NCBI RefSeq assembly: GCF_016937655.1
Contig: NZ_JAFHKL010000002.1
Coordinates: forward strand, 1-64,000
Direction: 5' to 3'
Source: Chromobacterium alkanivorans
Lineage (GTDB): Bacteria > Pseudomonadota > Gammaproteobacteria > Burkholderiales > Chromobacteriaceae
Length of the DNA: 64,000 nucleotides
A program made the translations under genes and the position numbers. The notes under the pieces were generated by a model that saw only the letters and a program-made list of their open reading frames with translations, was not told the origin of the DNA and did no database searches. Below are positions 53,873 through 62,923 of this stretch, one piece after another (the stretch's first letter is position 1; each line of letters begins with the position of its first letter).

Positions 53873-54385
53873 ATGCCGACCCTACATCTGATCTACGGCC
53901 CGCAAGGCGCCGGCAAATCCACGCTGGCGCGCAAGCTGGCGGCCAGCCGCCAGGCCATCGTCTTTTCCATCGACGACTGGATGCAGACGCTATTCGGCGC
54001 GGACTGCCCGCAGCCGATCACGATGGAATGGGCGCTGGCGCGCGTGGCGCGCTGCGAAGCGCTGATCTGGCCGCTCTGCCGGCAAATCCTGGCCGCCGGC
54101 GGCGAGGTGGCGCTGGACCTGGGCCTGATGCGAGTGGCGGACCGCGAGCGTTGGCGCCGGCTGGCGGCTGAAGCCGGCTACCCGCTGCGCGATGTCTTCG
54201 TCGACGCCGAGCGCGCCGAGCGCAAGCAACGCGTGATGCGGCGCAATACCGAGGGCGGCGACACCTTTTCCTTCACCGTCAGCCCGGCGATGTTCGATGC
54301 GATGGACGCCTTGTTCGAAGCGCCAAGCGTGGAGGAAAGGCTGCGGCTGCAGGCGGATGCGGAACCGGAGCGCGCCCATGTCTGA
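53873..54385 (+). CDS. P-loop kinase-like ATPase (AAA_33 / zeta-like)
   Basis: A 170-residue protein with Walker A GPQGAGKS at about residues 9-16, then SIDDWMQTLFG and the later DVFVDAERAERKQRVMRRN, as in small P-loop kinases of the AAA_33 type. An in-frame TTG lies 24 bp upstream, but the ATG at 53873 is preferred. The end overlaps the MarR gene by 8 bp, so the two are coupled. The substrate is not known; zeta-toxin-like UDP-sugar kinases and aminoglycoside or nucleoside kinases are all possible. Confidence 0.8.
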   Translation: MPTLHLIYGPQGAGKSTLARKLAASRQAIVFSIDDWMQTLFGADCPQPITMEWALARVARCEALIWPLCRQILAAGGEVALDLGLMRVADRERWRRLAAEAGYPLRDVFVDAERAERKQRVMRRNTEGGDTFSFTVSPAMFDAMDALFEAPSVEERLRLQADAEPERAHV

Positions 54386-54812
54386 CGCCGCCGCGGAGCT
54401 GACCTTCTGCCTGCGCCTGATGCGCGCCCAGTCCGCGCTGACCCGCAAGCTGGATCAGCGGCTATCCAATCTGCACGGTCTCAGCTTTGGCGACTTCATG
54501 ATCCTGCACCATCTACGCCATGCCGAGGCCGGGCGGCTGCGGCGCACCGAACTGGCCGCCTGCCTGGGATTGACGGTGTCCGGCGCCACCCGCGCGCTGC
54601 TGCCGCTGGAGAAAATCGGCCTGGTCGAACGCCAAGCCGATGCGCGCGACGCACGCGTCGGCTACGCCTGCCTGAGCCCAGCCGGCGCCGAGCTTTACCA
54701 GCACGCCCGGCTCTCCGCCGACCAGGCCTGCCGCGACGCGATGCGCGGCGTGGCCCCTGCCGACATCGAGCTGCTGCTGGCGGCGCTGGCGCCGCTGAAC
54801 GGCGACGGCTGA
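54378..54812 (+). CDS. MarR family transcriptional regulator
   Basis: A 144-residue winged-helix regulator: LRRTELAACLGLTVSGATRALLPLEKIGLVERQADARDARVGYACLSPAG is the MarR DNA-binding core. The ATG is at 54378, inside the end of the kinase gene; the frame upstream of it is not coding. It probably controls its own operon with the kinase-like gene. The ligand is unknown. Confidence 0.9.
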   Translation: MSDAAAELTFCLRLMRAQSALTRKLDQRLSNLHGLSFGDFMILHHLRHAEAGRLRRTELAACLGLTVSGATRALLPLEKIGLVERQADARDARVGYACLSPAGAELYQHARLSADQACRDAMRGVAPADIELLLAALAPLNGDG

Positions 54813-54926
54813 GCCTGGCCAAGCCGCCACATGACGACTGCAAACGGCTTATCCGCTATAATGCCGCGTTGTGCCGGCGCCGCGCCGGCCTTATCATTCG
54901 CGCACCACCCAAAGCTAAGGATTGCC

Positions 54927-55934
54927 ATGAGCCGCATCACCCTCTCCCGCTTTTTGATCGAACAGCAACGCAAGGCCGGCTCGCTGCCGCCGGAATTGCG
55001 CCTGCTGATCGAAACCGTAGGCCGCGCCTGCAAGGCCATCAGCTATTCGGTGAACAAGGGAGCGCTGGCCGGCGTGCTGGGCGAAGCCGGCACCGGCAAC
55101 ATCCAGGGCGAGGCGCAGAAGAAGCTGGACGTGATCGCCAACGATTACCTGCTGGACGCCAATGAATGGGGCGGCAGCCTGGCGGCGATGGCCTCCGAGG
55201 AAATGGAGCTGCCCTACCACATCCCCGGCGAATACCCCAAGGGCGAGTATCTGCTGATGTTCGATCCGCTGGACGGCTCATCCAATATCGACGTCAACAT
55301 CTCGGTGGGCACCATTTTCTCCATCCTGCGCTGTCCCGAGGGCATAGACCACGCCACCGAAGACGCCTTCCTGCAGCCCGGCACCGAGCAAGTGGCCGCC
55401 GGCTACACCGTGTACGGCCCGCAAACCCTGCTAGTGCTGACCTTCGGCAGCGGCGTCAACGGCTTCACGCTGGACCGCGAACAAGGTTCCTTCGTGCTGA
55501 CCCACCCGGACATGAAGGTGCCGGAAAGCACCGGCGAGTTCGCGATCAACATGTCCAATATGCGCCACTGGGAAGCGCCGGTGAAACGCTATGTGGACGA
55601 ACTGCTGGCCGGCAGCACCGGCCCGCGCGGCCGCGACTTCAATATGCGCTGGGTGGCGTCCATGGTGGCCGAGGTGCATCGCATCCTGACCCGCGGCGGC
55701 ATCTTCATGTACCCGCGCGACGCGCGCACCCCGGACCAGGCCGGCAAGCTGCGCCTGATGTACGAAGGCAACCCGATGGCCTTCGTCGTGGAGCAGGCCG
55801 GCGGCGCGGCCACCAACGGCCGCCAGCGCATCATGGACATCCAGCCGCAGAAGCTGCACGAGCGGGTGGCGGTGTTCCTGGGCTCCAAGGAAGAAGTGGA
55901 GCGCGTCACCGGCTATCACGCCGAACAGCAATAA
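54927..55934 (+). CDS. fbp: fructose-1,6-bisphosphatase class I
   Basis: A 335-residue gluconeogenesis enzyme that releases phosphate from fructose 1,6-bisphosphate. The metal-binding signature DPLDGSSN lies at residues 113-120 and [25 protein letters not shown] is the sugar-binding part. I take the ATG at 54927 ([10 protein letters not shown]), with AAGG before it; the longer frame upstream is non-coding. A strong terminator follows. Confidence 0.97.
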   Translation: MSRITLSRFLIEQQRKAGSLPPELRLLIETVGRACKAISYSVNKGALAGVLGEAGTGNIQGEAQKKLDVIANDYLLDANEWGGSLAAMASEEMELPYHIPGEYPKGEYLLMFDPLDGSSNIDVNISVGTIFSILRCPEGIDHATEDAFLQPGTEQVAAGYTVYGPQTLLVLTFGSGVNGFTLDREQGSFVLTHPDMKVPESTGEFAINMSNMRHWEAPVKRYVDELLAGSTGPRGRDFNMRWVASMVAEVHRILTRGGIFMYPRDARTPDQAGKLRLMYEGNPMAFVVEQAGGAATNGRQRIMDIQPQKLHERVAVFLGSKEEVERVTGYHAEQQ

Positions 55935-55951
55935 ACGGCTGCGCCGAACGA

Positions 55952-55984
55952 AAAAACCCTGTCGGATTCGACAGGGTTTTTTCT
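55952..55984. terminator. bidirectional terminator between fbp and the NADAR gene
   Basis: AAAAAACCCTGTCG and CGACAGGGTTTTTT form a 14-bp stem with a 4-nt loop and carry A- and T-runs on both sides, which suits convergent genes. Confidence 0.92.
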
Positions 55985-56003
55985 TGCCGGGCACCGTCCG
56001 CGG

Positions 56004-56552
56004 CTAGCGCAGGCGCTCGCGCACTTCCATCAAGGCGAAGCCCAACAGATTGCTGCCGTCCCACATCTCCGGCAGGCTGGCCTGCGGGTCGTCCTCGGCC
56101 CAGCCTATGCCCCAGATGCAGTCCACCGGGCTGGCCTCCACCAGGATGGCGTCGCCGGTGCCGCGCAGGAAATCGCCCAACGCCGGGTTTTGCTCGAACT
56201 TGGCCAGATTGCCCCGCATCACCACCTCGCAGCAGCACTGCTGCCACAAGGCGCTGTCGAAGCCGCGCACCTGGCGGCCCAAGGCCTTGGCCTCGGCCGG
56301 CGTGGCCGCGGCCAGTATCCTGCCGCGAACCTCCGCGTCTTCGAACAAGCGGGCTTTTTCCGCCATCATGTAATGCTCGGCGCTGGCGTAGCCAAGGCCG
56401 TCGATCTCGAAGCCGGCCGGGAACCACTGGCTCAGACAGCTCTTGCAGACGCCGTCCTCGTGTTTGGGCCGGTGTCCCCAGAAAAACAGAAAATCCAGGG
56501 TTTCGCCGGCCGCCGCCCGCTTGCGCAACTCACTTACTGTCCGGATCGCCAT
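56004..56552 (-). CDS. NADAR family protein (YbiA-like)
   Basis: A 182-residue protein of the NADAR family, relatives of which hydrolyse N-glycosidic bonds in riboflavin intermediates or ADP-ribose. FLFFWGHRPK, CLSQWFPAGFEIDGLGYASAEHYMMAEKARLF and the end YxxWGIG-like CIWGIGWAEDDP with LLGFALMEVRERL are present. The ATG at 56552 follows GGAGGA; the frame upstream is non-coding. It stands alone. Confidence 0.9.
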   Translation of the reverse strand: MAIRTVSELRKRAAAGETLDFLFFWGHRPKHEDGVCKSCLSQWFPAGFEIDGLGYASAEHYMMAEKARLFEDAEVRGRILAAATPAEAKALGRQVRGFDSALWQQCCCEVVMRGNLAKFEQNPALGDFLRGTGDAILVEASPVDCIWGIGWAEDDPQASLPEMWDGSNLLGFALMEVRERLR

Positions 56553-56980
56553 GGTCCGCGTCCTCCACTTCCTGCGCGGCCATATGCCGCAAAAAATACC
56601 AAGAGCCCCTCTTCGTCCGCTGTCGCCGCGGCGCTGAACTTCTGCATGGCCATCACTATAAGGAGCCGGAACCGGGTTAGACAAGCGCGGCGCAAAGCCC
56701 GGCCGCGCATGAATCCGCCGATTTCCACGCAAGCTGACAAAAACAATGATTAATTACCGCGCGGCGATGATTTCACCGTCTCCGCCCGCGCCCCGGGCGC
56801 AGTGGATACGCAACACCGCCCTACCAACATAGGACCGGCCACCCCGCTTGCCCATAGGTAAAACTACTCAGCGCGGCCGCAACCGTCCGCATTGCCATGC
56901 GGCGGCGTAGCGGAGTATGTTTTCCCCCATAAGCCTGTAAGCCGCTGTTGGGAAAGACATTAAAAACTGGGGAGACCGGC
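56553..56980. other. intergenic region with a two-part inverted repeat before the HTH gene
   Basis: A 428-bp gap between divergent genes. Near the HTH gene, GGTAAAACTACTC (56857-56869) is roughly complementary to GAGTATGTTTTCC (56913-56925), and between them CCGCAT-TGCC-ATGCGG (56887-56902) forms a perfect 6-bp hairpin. This could be an operator or a folded leader. The rest holds no recognised feature. Confidence 0.4.
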
Positions 56981-57217
56981 ATGGCTATCGTGATCACGCT
57001 GGACGTCATGCTGGCGCAACGCAAGATCAAATCCAAGGATCTGGCGCTGGCCATCGGCATCACGCCGCACAATCTGTCGCTGTTGAAGCTGGGCAAGGTC
57101 AAGAGCCTGCGCCTGGACACGCTGGACGCGCTGTGCCGGCAGCTGGGCTGCCAGCCCGGCGATTTGCTCGCCCATTTGCGGGAGGCGGACCCGGCGGACG
57201 GAGAGCCTTCGGTCTGA
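56981..57217 (+). CDS. small XRE-type helix-turn-helix regulator
   Basis: A 78-residue protein that is almost only a Cro/C1-type DNA-binding domain: LDVMLAQRKIKSKDLALAIGITPHNLSLLKLGKVKSLRLDTLDALCRQLGCQPGDLL. The ATG at 56981 follows GGGGAG. Such stand-alone regulators of about 70-80 residues are widespread in bacterial chromosomes. It is convergent with the osmoprotectant transporter operon. The target is unknown. Confidence 0.88.
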   Translation: MAIVITLDVMLAQRKIKSKDLALAIGITPHNLSLLKLGKVKSLRLDTLDALCRQLGCQPGDLLAHLREADPADGEPSV

Positions 57218-57235
57218 CTCTCGGCCCGCCCGGCG

Positions 57236-58381
57236 TCAGACCGCCGTCTGGCGCGCGCGCGCCGAGGTGCGGCCGGAATTCAGATAACCGGCGATGTAGT
57301 CTTGCGACACTTCGCCGTTGTAGCGGCCGTCGGCGTCCAGCACCGGCATCCAGGTCAGATTGTGCTCGTACAAGCGGGACAGCACCACGCGCAGGTTCTC
57401 GCCCGCCGCCGCGGTCACGCTCACCGGCTTGATCTTGTCCGCGCACACGCCGTCCGCGCCGCGCGCGTCGCGACGGCGGACAAAGCCCAGCGGCTGACCG
57501 TCGGCGTCCACCACGGTCAGGTGCATCAGATCGTTGTCGTCCATCAGGCCGTAGGCGGCCGCCAGCGGCGTGTCCAGCCTCGCGGTCAGCGTTTCCTGCT
57601 GGTCGGCCACCTCGCCGGCCTGCACCAGCAGCAGGCGCTTGAGGGTGCGGTCCTGGCCGACGAAGCTGGCGACGAAGTCGTCCGCCGGCCGCGCCAGGAT
57701 CTCGTCGGAGCCGGCGCACTGCACCATGCGGCCCTGACGGAACACGGCGATGCGGTCGCCCAGCTTGATCGCTTCGTCGATGTCGTGGCTGACCAGCATC
57801 ACGGTCTTGCCCAGTTGGCGCTGCATTTGCAGGAACTCGTTCTGGATCTGTTCGCGGTTGATCGGGTCCACTGCGCCGAAGGGCTCGTCCATCAGCAAGA
57901 CCGGCGCGTCGGCCGCCAGCGCGCGGATCACGCCGATGCGCTGCTGCTGGCCGCCGGACATCTCGCGCGGATAACGTTGCAAGAAGCGGTTGGGGTCCAG
58001 CGCCACCATGCTCATCAGTTCGCGCGCGCGCTCGCGGCAGCGCTTCTTGTCCCAGCCCAGCATCCGCGGCACCACGGTGATGTTGTCCTCGATGGTCATA
58101 TTGGGGAACAGACCGATCTGCTGGATCACGTAGCCGATCTGGCGGCGCAGCGTCACGCTGTCGATGCCGGCGGTGTCCTCGCCGTTGATCAGCACCTTGC
58201 CCGAGGTGGGCTCGATCAGGCGGTTGATCATCTTCATGGTGGTGGTCTTGCCGCAGCCGGACGGGCCCAGCAGCACGCAGATTTCGCCTTCCGGCACGTG
58301 CAGATTGACATTGTCCACCGCCTGGAAGACCTGGCCGTTTTTCTGGGTAAATTGCTTGCAGAGGTTTTGCAGTTCAATCAT
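57236..58381 (-). CDS. osmoprotectant ABC transporter ATP-binding protein with CBS domains
   Basis: A 381-residue ATPase of the OpuCA/ProV/YehX type. Walker A GPSGCGKTTT is near residue 39, the signature MSGGQQQRIGVIRAL near 140 and LLMDEPFGAVDP follows. Two CBS-like domains fill the last 130 residues (LMHLTVVDADGQPLGFVRR, LTWMPVLDADGRYNGEVS) and may sense ionic strength. The ATG at 58381 shares a base with the stop of the permease gene before it. Substrates of the family are glycine betaine, choline or related compounds. Confidence 0.93.
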   Translation of the reverse strand: MIELQNLCKQFTQKNGQVFQAVDNVNLHVPEGEICVLLGPSGCGKTTTMKMINRLIEPTSGKVLINGEDTAGIDSVTLRRQIGYVIQQIGLFPNMTIEDNITVVPRMLGWDKKRCRERARELMSMVALDPNRFLQRYPREMSGGQQQRIGVIRALAADAPVLLMDEPFGAVDPINREQIQNEFLQMQRQLGKTVMLVSHDIDEAIKLGDRIAVFRQGRMVQCAGSDEILARPADDFVASFVGQDRTLKRLLLVQAGEVADQQETLTARLDTPLAAAYGLMDDNDLMHLTVVDADGQPLGFVRRRDARGADGVCADKIKPVSVTAAAGENLRVVLSRLYEHNLTWMPVLDADGRYNGEVSQDYIAGYLNSGRTSARARQTAV

Positions 58382-59040
58382 CAACGAATTCCTTTCGGGG
58401 TCAGCGCGCGCTGAGCGCGCAGCAACAACCAATCCATCGCGACGGCGAGCACGCTCACCGCCACCGCGCCGGCGATCAGCTTGCGAATGTCGCTCTGGCT
58501 GATGCCGTGCAAAATCAGGGTGCCCAGGCCGCCGGCGCCGACGATGGCGGCGATCGCCATCACGCCGATGTTCAGCACCACCGCGGTGCGGATGCCGCCG
58601 AAGATCAGCGGCGTGGCCAGCGGCAGCTCCACCCAGCGCAGGCGCTGCCAGAAGGTCAGCCCCAGGCCGCGGCCGGCTTCGCGCACGCCGGGCTCAAGAT
58701 GGGTCAGCGCGGTGTGGGTGTTGCGCACGATGGGCAGCAGGGAGTACAGGAAGGCGGCGGTGATGGCAGGCACCGCGCCTATGCCCTGGCCGATCATGGA
58801 GAACAGCGGCACCATCAGGCCGAACAAGGCGATGGCCGGAATGGTCAGCACCACGGTGGCCAGGCCCAGCACCAGGCCGGCCAGCGCCTGGAAACGAACG
58901 ATCAGCACGCCCAGGGGCACGCCCAGCAGCACCGCCAGCCCGACGGCGATGCCCACCAATCTCAGATGCTGCTCCGCCAGGGCGGCGATTTGCGGCAGGT
59001 CTTGCCAGATGAACTGGCAGGTTTGCAATAGGGTTTCCAT
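58381..59040 (-). CDS. osmoprotectant ABC transporter permease (second)
   Basis: A 219-residue inner-membrane protein with about six helices. The permease loop for ATPase contact, GRGLGLTFWQRLRWVELPLATPLIFGGIRTA, is clear. It resembles YehY/OpuCB. It lies 10 bp after the binding protein gene and abuts the ATPase gene, so all four genes form one operon. Confidence 0.93.
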   Translation of the reverse strand: METLLQTCQFIWQDLPQIAALAEQHLRLVGIAVGLAVLLGVPLGVLIVRFQALAGLVLGLATVVLTIPAIALFGLMVPLFSMIGQGIGAVPAITAAFLYSLLPIVRNTHTALTHLEPGVREAGRGLGLTFWQRLRWVELPLATPLIFGGIRTAVVLNIGVMAIAAIVGAGGLGTLILHGISQSDIRKLIAGAVAVSVLAVAMDWLLLRAQRALTPKGIR

Positions 59041-59050
59041 CCGGCCTCCT

Positions 59051-59971
59051 TTAGATCAGGCCGCGCTGGCGCAGGAATTCGCTGGCGACTTCCTTGACCG
59101 GACGGTGTTCGATGTCCACTTTGGCGTTGAGCGCGGACATGGTGTCGTTGTCCAGCAGCGCCGCCAGCTTGTTCAGCTCGTCGGCCAGGCCGGGATTGCG
59201 CTCCAGCGTGTCGCGGCGCACCACCGGGGTGGCGGCGTAGGCCGGGAAATAAGCCATGTCGTCCTGCAGCACCACCAGGTCGAAGCCCTTGACCCGGCCG
59301 TCGGTGGTGTAGACCAGGCCGGCGTCGACGAAGCCGTCGCGGATGGCGTTGTACACCAGGCCCGGGTCCATCTGGCGGATCTGCGGCCGGCTCAATTCCA
59401 TGCCGTACAGCTGCTGCATCGGCTTGAGGCCGTCCGGCCGGCCGGCGAATTCCATGTCGAAGCCCAGCTGCCAGCGCTTGGAACCGCCGTTGTTTTCATT
59501 GACCCGCCGCGCCAGGTCGGACAGGGTGCGCACGCCTTCGGCCTCGGCGCGTTCGCGCTTCATCGCCAGCGCGTAGGTGTTGTTGAGCGGCGCCGGGTTC
59601 AGCCAGATCAGCCCCAGCGGCTCGTCCAGCTTCTTCACCGTGGCGTAGGCCTCCTCGTTGCTCATTTTCTTCTGGATGCCGTGATGGATGATCAGGCCGG
59701 TGCCGGTGTAGTCCCACACCAGGTCCAGCTGGCGATTCTCCAGCGCGTTGCGCAGGATCACCGTCGCCAGGTCGGGCTTTTGCGTGACCTGGTAGCCCTT
59801 GCTGCCCAGGTACTGCGTGGTGATGTCGGACAGCAGATGCTGCTCGGTGAAGTTCTTGCTGCCCAGCACCAGGCCGGCGGCGAAGGCCGGCGCGGCGGTC
59901 AGCAAGGCCGCCAGCGCCAGCGCGCGGCGCGCCAGCCGGCGCCAGGGCGAGGAAAAAAGTGCTTTTGTCAT
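59051..59971 (-). CDS. osmoprotectant ABC transporter substrate-binding protein
   Basis: A 306-residue periplasmic protein of the OpuAC/OsmF (YehZ) type. A signal peptide with twin Arg-like basic start ends near residue 31 (LTAAPAFA). LVLGSKNFTEQHLLSDITTQYL at the mature start and LDLVWDYTGTGLIIH are family signatures of quaternary-amine binding proteins. The ATG at 59971 follows GGAGGA. Confidence 0.93.
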   Translation of the reverse strand: MTKALFSSPWRRLARRALALAALLTAAPAFAAGLVLGSKNFTEQHLLSDITTQYLGSKGYQVTQKPDLATVILRNALENRQLDLVWDYTGTGLIIHHGIQKKMSNEEAYATVKKLDEPLGLIWLNPAPLNNTYALAMKRERAEAEGVRTLSDLARRVNENNGGSKRWQLGFDMEFAGRPDGLKPMQQLYGMELSRPQIRQMDPGLVYNAIRDGFVDAGLVYTTDGRVKGFDLVVLQDDMAYFPAYAATPVVRRDTLERNPGLADELNKLAALLDNDTMSALNAKVDIEHRPVKEVASEFLRQRGLI

Positions 59972-60024
59972 AGATGTCCTCCGTGCGAGCGCCCGCCGGA
60001 ACGGGCGACAGGGGGGTGTTCGGA

Positions 60025-60741
60025 TCAGGCCAGGCCGCGGGCGGCGGCAAGGCGGCCCAGACCGGCCAGCGTCAGGTCCAGCGTCAGCGCGATCAAGGCG
60101 GTGCCGCCGGCGCCCAGCAGCAGCGCGGTGTGGTTGTTCAGGTAGATGCCGGGGAAGATCAGCTCGCCGTAACTGCTGGCGCCGATCAAGAAGGCCAGCG
60201 GCGCGGTGCCTACGTTCAGCGCCAGCGCCACGCGCACGCCGGACAGCATCACCGGCAAGGCGTTGGGCAATTCCACTCGCCACAGCCGCTGGCGCGGGGT
60301 CATGCCCAGCGCGTCGGCGGCTTCCAGCAGCGCCGGCGGCAGGCCGGCCAGGCCGGCGTAGGTGTTGCGCACGATGGGCAACAAGGACGCCAGGAACAGC
60401 GCCACGATGGCCGGCGCGTCGCCGATCCCGATCAGGGCCATCGCCAGCGCCAGCACCGCCATCGGCGGCAGGGTGTTGCCGATATTGAAAATCTGCATCC
60501 AGTGCTCGGCGCTGCCCCTCAGCCGCTGACGGCTGAGCAACACGCCGCTGGGCAAGCCCACGGCCAGGGCCAGCGCCATGGAGACGCCCACCAGATAGAG
60601 ATGTTGCCGGCCCAGGTAGATCAGATCTTCCCGGTACTCGGTCCATACGGCTGGGCTTACACCGTAAATCAATCCCGCCGCCGCTACGGCGACCAGGATC
60701 AGCCCGATCATGCTGCGCTTGCTAAACGCTCTTTTGTGCAT
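60025..60741 (-). CDS. osmoprotectant ABC transporter permease (first)
   Basis: A 238-residue inner-membrane protein of the YehW/OpuCD type, first gene of the operon. The ATG at 60741 follows AAGGAGGA; the longer frame upstream is not used. DALGMTPRQRLWRVELPNALPVMLSGVRVA is the ATPase-contact loop. About six helices are expected. Confidence 0.92.
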   Translation of the reverse strand: MHKRAFSKRSMIGLILVAVAAAGLIYGVSPAVWTEYREDLIYLGRQHLYLVGVSMALALAVGLPSGVLLSRQRLRGSAEHWMQIFNIGNTLPPMAVLALAMALIGIGDAPAIVALFLASLLPIVRNTYAGLAGLPPALLEAADALGMTPRQRLWRVELPNALPVMLSGVRVALALNVGTAPLAFLIGASSYGELIFPGIYLNNHTALLLGAGGTALIALTLDLTLAGLGRLAAARGLA

Positions 60742-60935
60742 CTGCGTCCTCCTTGGCGAAGGCAATGGCCGGCAAGGCCACGGCGATCCGCTGTAATGAT
60801 CGCGACAACTAGAGAGCTGCCAGTAAAAAGACATCCGGCGCGGGCCGGACATGAGGTGCGTTCAACGCGGGGCTCGACGGCGCGAAACCGTCGATTTTGA
60901 GTGGCGCGGTGTGCGCCTGATGAAAAACCTAATAA

Positions 60936-60965
60936 GTTATAACACTGTTTGTATCGAACATGCAA
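60936..60965 (-). promoter_or_regulatory. candidate promoter of the osmoprotectant transporter operon
   Basis: On the minus strand TTGCAT (60965-60960), an 18-nt spacer and TATAAC (60941-60936). It lies in the AT-rich part of the gap, about 200 bp before the first ATG. Confidence 0.45.
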
Positions 60966-60981
60966 ATTTTCTAATGTTCGA
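60954..60981. promoter_or_regulatory. inverted repeat overlapping the osmoprotectant promoter
   Basis: TCGAACAT (60954-60961) and ATGTTCGA (60974-60981) are perfect 8-bp arms separated by 12 bp, and overlap the candidate -35 box. This layout suits a dimeric regulator, possibly the divergent LysR protein. Confidence 0.5.
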
Positions 60982-61209
60982 ATCCGCACTTGACAGACAA
61001 GGACAAGGCATTGAAAACGCAATCTTTCTTTTTCATGGCGTCAAACCAAATGGATAATCCGGCCGCCCTGCGCCAACCCGCCCTATAAGGTACGCGCGCG
61101 TTGGCCCGGCTCGCCGACCGCGGACGCCGTCCCAACGGCCACTTGCCGGCCTCCCTTCCCGGGGCCACAATGCGCTGTTTCGCCAGTTGCAATAATCACG
61201 GCAAAAAAT

Positions 61210-62109
61210 ATGGACCGATTGCATTTGATGACCGTATTCATCGCGGTGGCGGAGGCGGAAAGCTTCGCCGGCGCGGCGCGCAAGCTGGGCATGTCGCCGC
61301 CGGCGGTGACGCGCGCGGTGGCGGCGCTGGAAACGCGGCTGCAGGCCCGGCTGCTCAACCGCAGCACCCGCCATGTGCGCGTCACCGAGGCCGGCCAGCG
61401 CTATCTGGAGGACGCGCGCCGCGTGATCGCCGCGGCGGACGAGGCGGACGAAGCCGCCTCCGGCGGCAACGCGCCGCCGCGCGGTTTGCTGACCGTTACC
61501 GCGCCGGCGCTGTTCGGCCTGCGCTACGTGATGCCGGGAATCAACGATTACCTGCGCCGCCACCCCGAGGTGACGGTGGACGCCTTGCTGCTGGACCGGG
61601 TGGTCAATCTGCTGGAGGAAGGCGTGGACGTGGCCGTCCGCATCGGCGAGCTGCCGGACTCCAGCCTGCGCGCGCTGCGCGTCGGCCAGGTGCGGCGAGT
61701 GCTGTGCGCGGCGCCGGCCTATCTGGCCGAACGCGGCGTCCCGCTGTCGCCGGCGGATCTGCAGCGGCACGCGCTGATCGCCTCGCGCGGCGTGGGCTCC
61801 TGCCACGAATGGCGTTTCAACGACGGCGGCAAGCCGCTGAGCGTGCGCCTCAAGCCCAGGCTGACCGTCAGCAACAACGAGGCGGCGATCGCCGCCGCGG
61901 TGGCCGGCCTCGGCGTCACCCGCCTGCTGTCCTATCAGGTGGCGCCGCAATTGGCCGCCGGCCAATTGCTCCCGCTGCTGGCCGACTACGACGACGCCGG
62001 CCAGCCCATCCACCTCCTGCATCAGGAAGGCCGGCTGGCCTCGGCCAAGACCCGGGCCTTCATCGAATTGATGGCGGAGCGGCTGCGCGGCCATCCCGAG
62101 CTGCGCTGA
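61210..62109 (+). CDS. LysR-type regulator
   Basis: A 299-residue regulator with the HTH MTVFIAVAEAESFAGAARKLGMSPPAVTRAVAALETRLQARLLNRSTR. This form, with the NRSTR ending, is common in the large group near PecT/YafC-type regulators. The effector domain has VSVRIGELPDSSL-like and GLGVTRLLSYQVAPQL segments. It may regulate the SDR gene 43 bp downstream, the divergent operon, or both. Confidence 0.92.
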   Translation: MDRLHLMTVFIAVAEAESFAGAARKLGMSPPAVTRAVAALETRLQARLLNRSTRHVRVTEAGQRYLEDARRVIAAADEADEAASGGNAPPRGLLTVTAPALFGLRYVMPGINDYLRRHPEVTVDALLLDRVVNLLEEGVDVAVRIGELPDSSLRALRVGQVRRVLCAAPAYLAERGVPLSPADLQRHALIASRGVGSCHEWRFNDGGKPLSVRLKPRLTVSNNEAAIAAAVAGLGVTRLLSYQVAPQLAAGQLLPLLADYDDAGQPIHLLHQEGRLASAKTRAFIELMAERLRGHPELR

Positions 62110-62152
62110 CGCCGCCCTCCCCCCGTACCCCCTCGCTCAAGGAGACCTAACC

Positions 62153-62923
62153 ATGTTGACCCCGCTCAAGGACAAAAGCGTACTCATCACCGGCGGCACC
62201 GCCGGCATCGGCCTGGGCCTGGCCCGGGCCTTCGCCCGCGCCGGCGCGCGCGTGGCGATCAGCGGCCGCAGCCGGGACAAGCTGGACGCCGCGCTGGCCC
62301 GCCTGCGGGCCGAAGGCCTGAGCGCGGCCGGCCATGTCGCCGACGTGGGCCGGCCCGAGGACGTCGCCCGTCTGCTGTCGGAGACCGCGCGGAACGGCCT
62401 GGACGTGCTGTGCTGCAATGCCGGCGTGTTCCCGTCCGCGCCGCTGGAGAGCATGAGCGCGGAGGAATGGGACCAGGTGCAGCACACCAATGTGCGCGGC
62501 AACTTCCTCTGCGTGCAGGCGGCGCTGCCCTATCTGCGCCAGGCCGAATACGGCCGCGTCATCCTGACCTCCTCCATCACCGGCCCGGTCACCGGCTACG
62601 CCGGCTGGAGCCATTACGGCGCCAGCAAGGCGGCCCAGCTGGGCTTCATGCGCAGCGCGGCGCTGGAGCTGGCGCGCGACGAGATCACCATCAACGCGGT
62701 GCTGCCGGGCAATGTGCTGACCGAGGGGCTGCGCGAACTGGGCGAGGACTATCTGGACAAGATGGCGGCGGCGGTGCCGTTGCGGCGGCTGGGCAGCGTC
62801 GACGACATCGCCAACGCCGCGCTGTTCTTCGCCAGCAAGGAAGCCGGCTTCATCACCGGCCAGACGCTGATCGTGGACGGCGGCCAGGTGTTGCCGGAGT
62901 CGCTGGACGCGCTGGCCGGCTAA
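62153..62923 (+). CDS. short-chain dehydrogenase/reductase (FabG-like SDR)
   Basis: A 256-residue classical SDR. The cofactor loop TGGTAGIG lies near residue 14, NAG near 86 and the catalytic Ser-Tyr-Lys as TSS plus YGASK. GQTLIVDGGQVLPESLDALAG is the usual C-terminal end. An AAGGAG precedes the ATG. The substrate cannot be named. It lies behind a LysR gene on the same strand. Its TAA stop is the left copy of a TAA target duplication. Confidence 0.92.
   Translation: MLTPLKDKSVLITGGTAGIGLGLARAFARAGARVAISGRSRDKLDAALARLRAEGLSAAGHVADVGRPEDVARLLSETARNGLDVLCCNAGVFPSAPLESMSAEEWDQVQHTNVRGNFLCVQAALPYLRQAEYGRVILTSSITGPVTGYAGWSHYGASKAAQLGFMRSAALELARDEITINAVLPGNVLTEGLRELGEDYLDKMAAAVPLRRLGSVDDIANAALFFASKEAGFITGQTLIVDGGQVLPESLDALAG

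Larger units (their letters stand above)
60742..61209. other. intergenic control region between the osmoprotectant operon and a LysR gene
   Basis: A 468-bp divergent gap. It holds the candidate promoter and inverted repeat described separately at 60936-60981. The parts 60742-60930 and 60985-61209 show no further recognised features. Confidence 0.4.
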
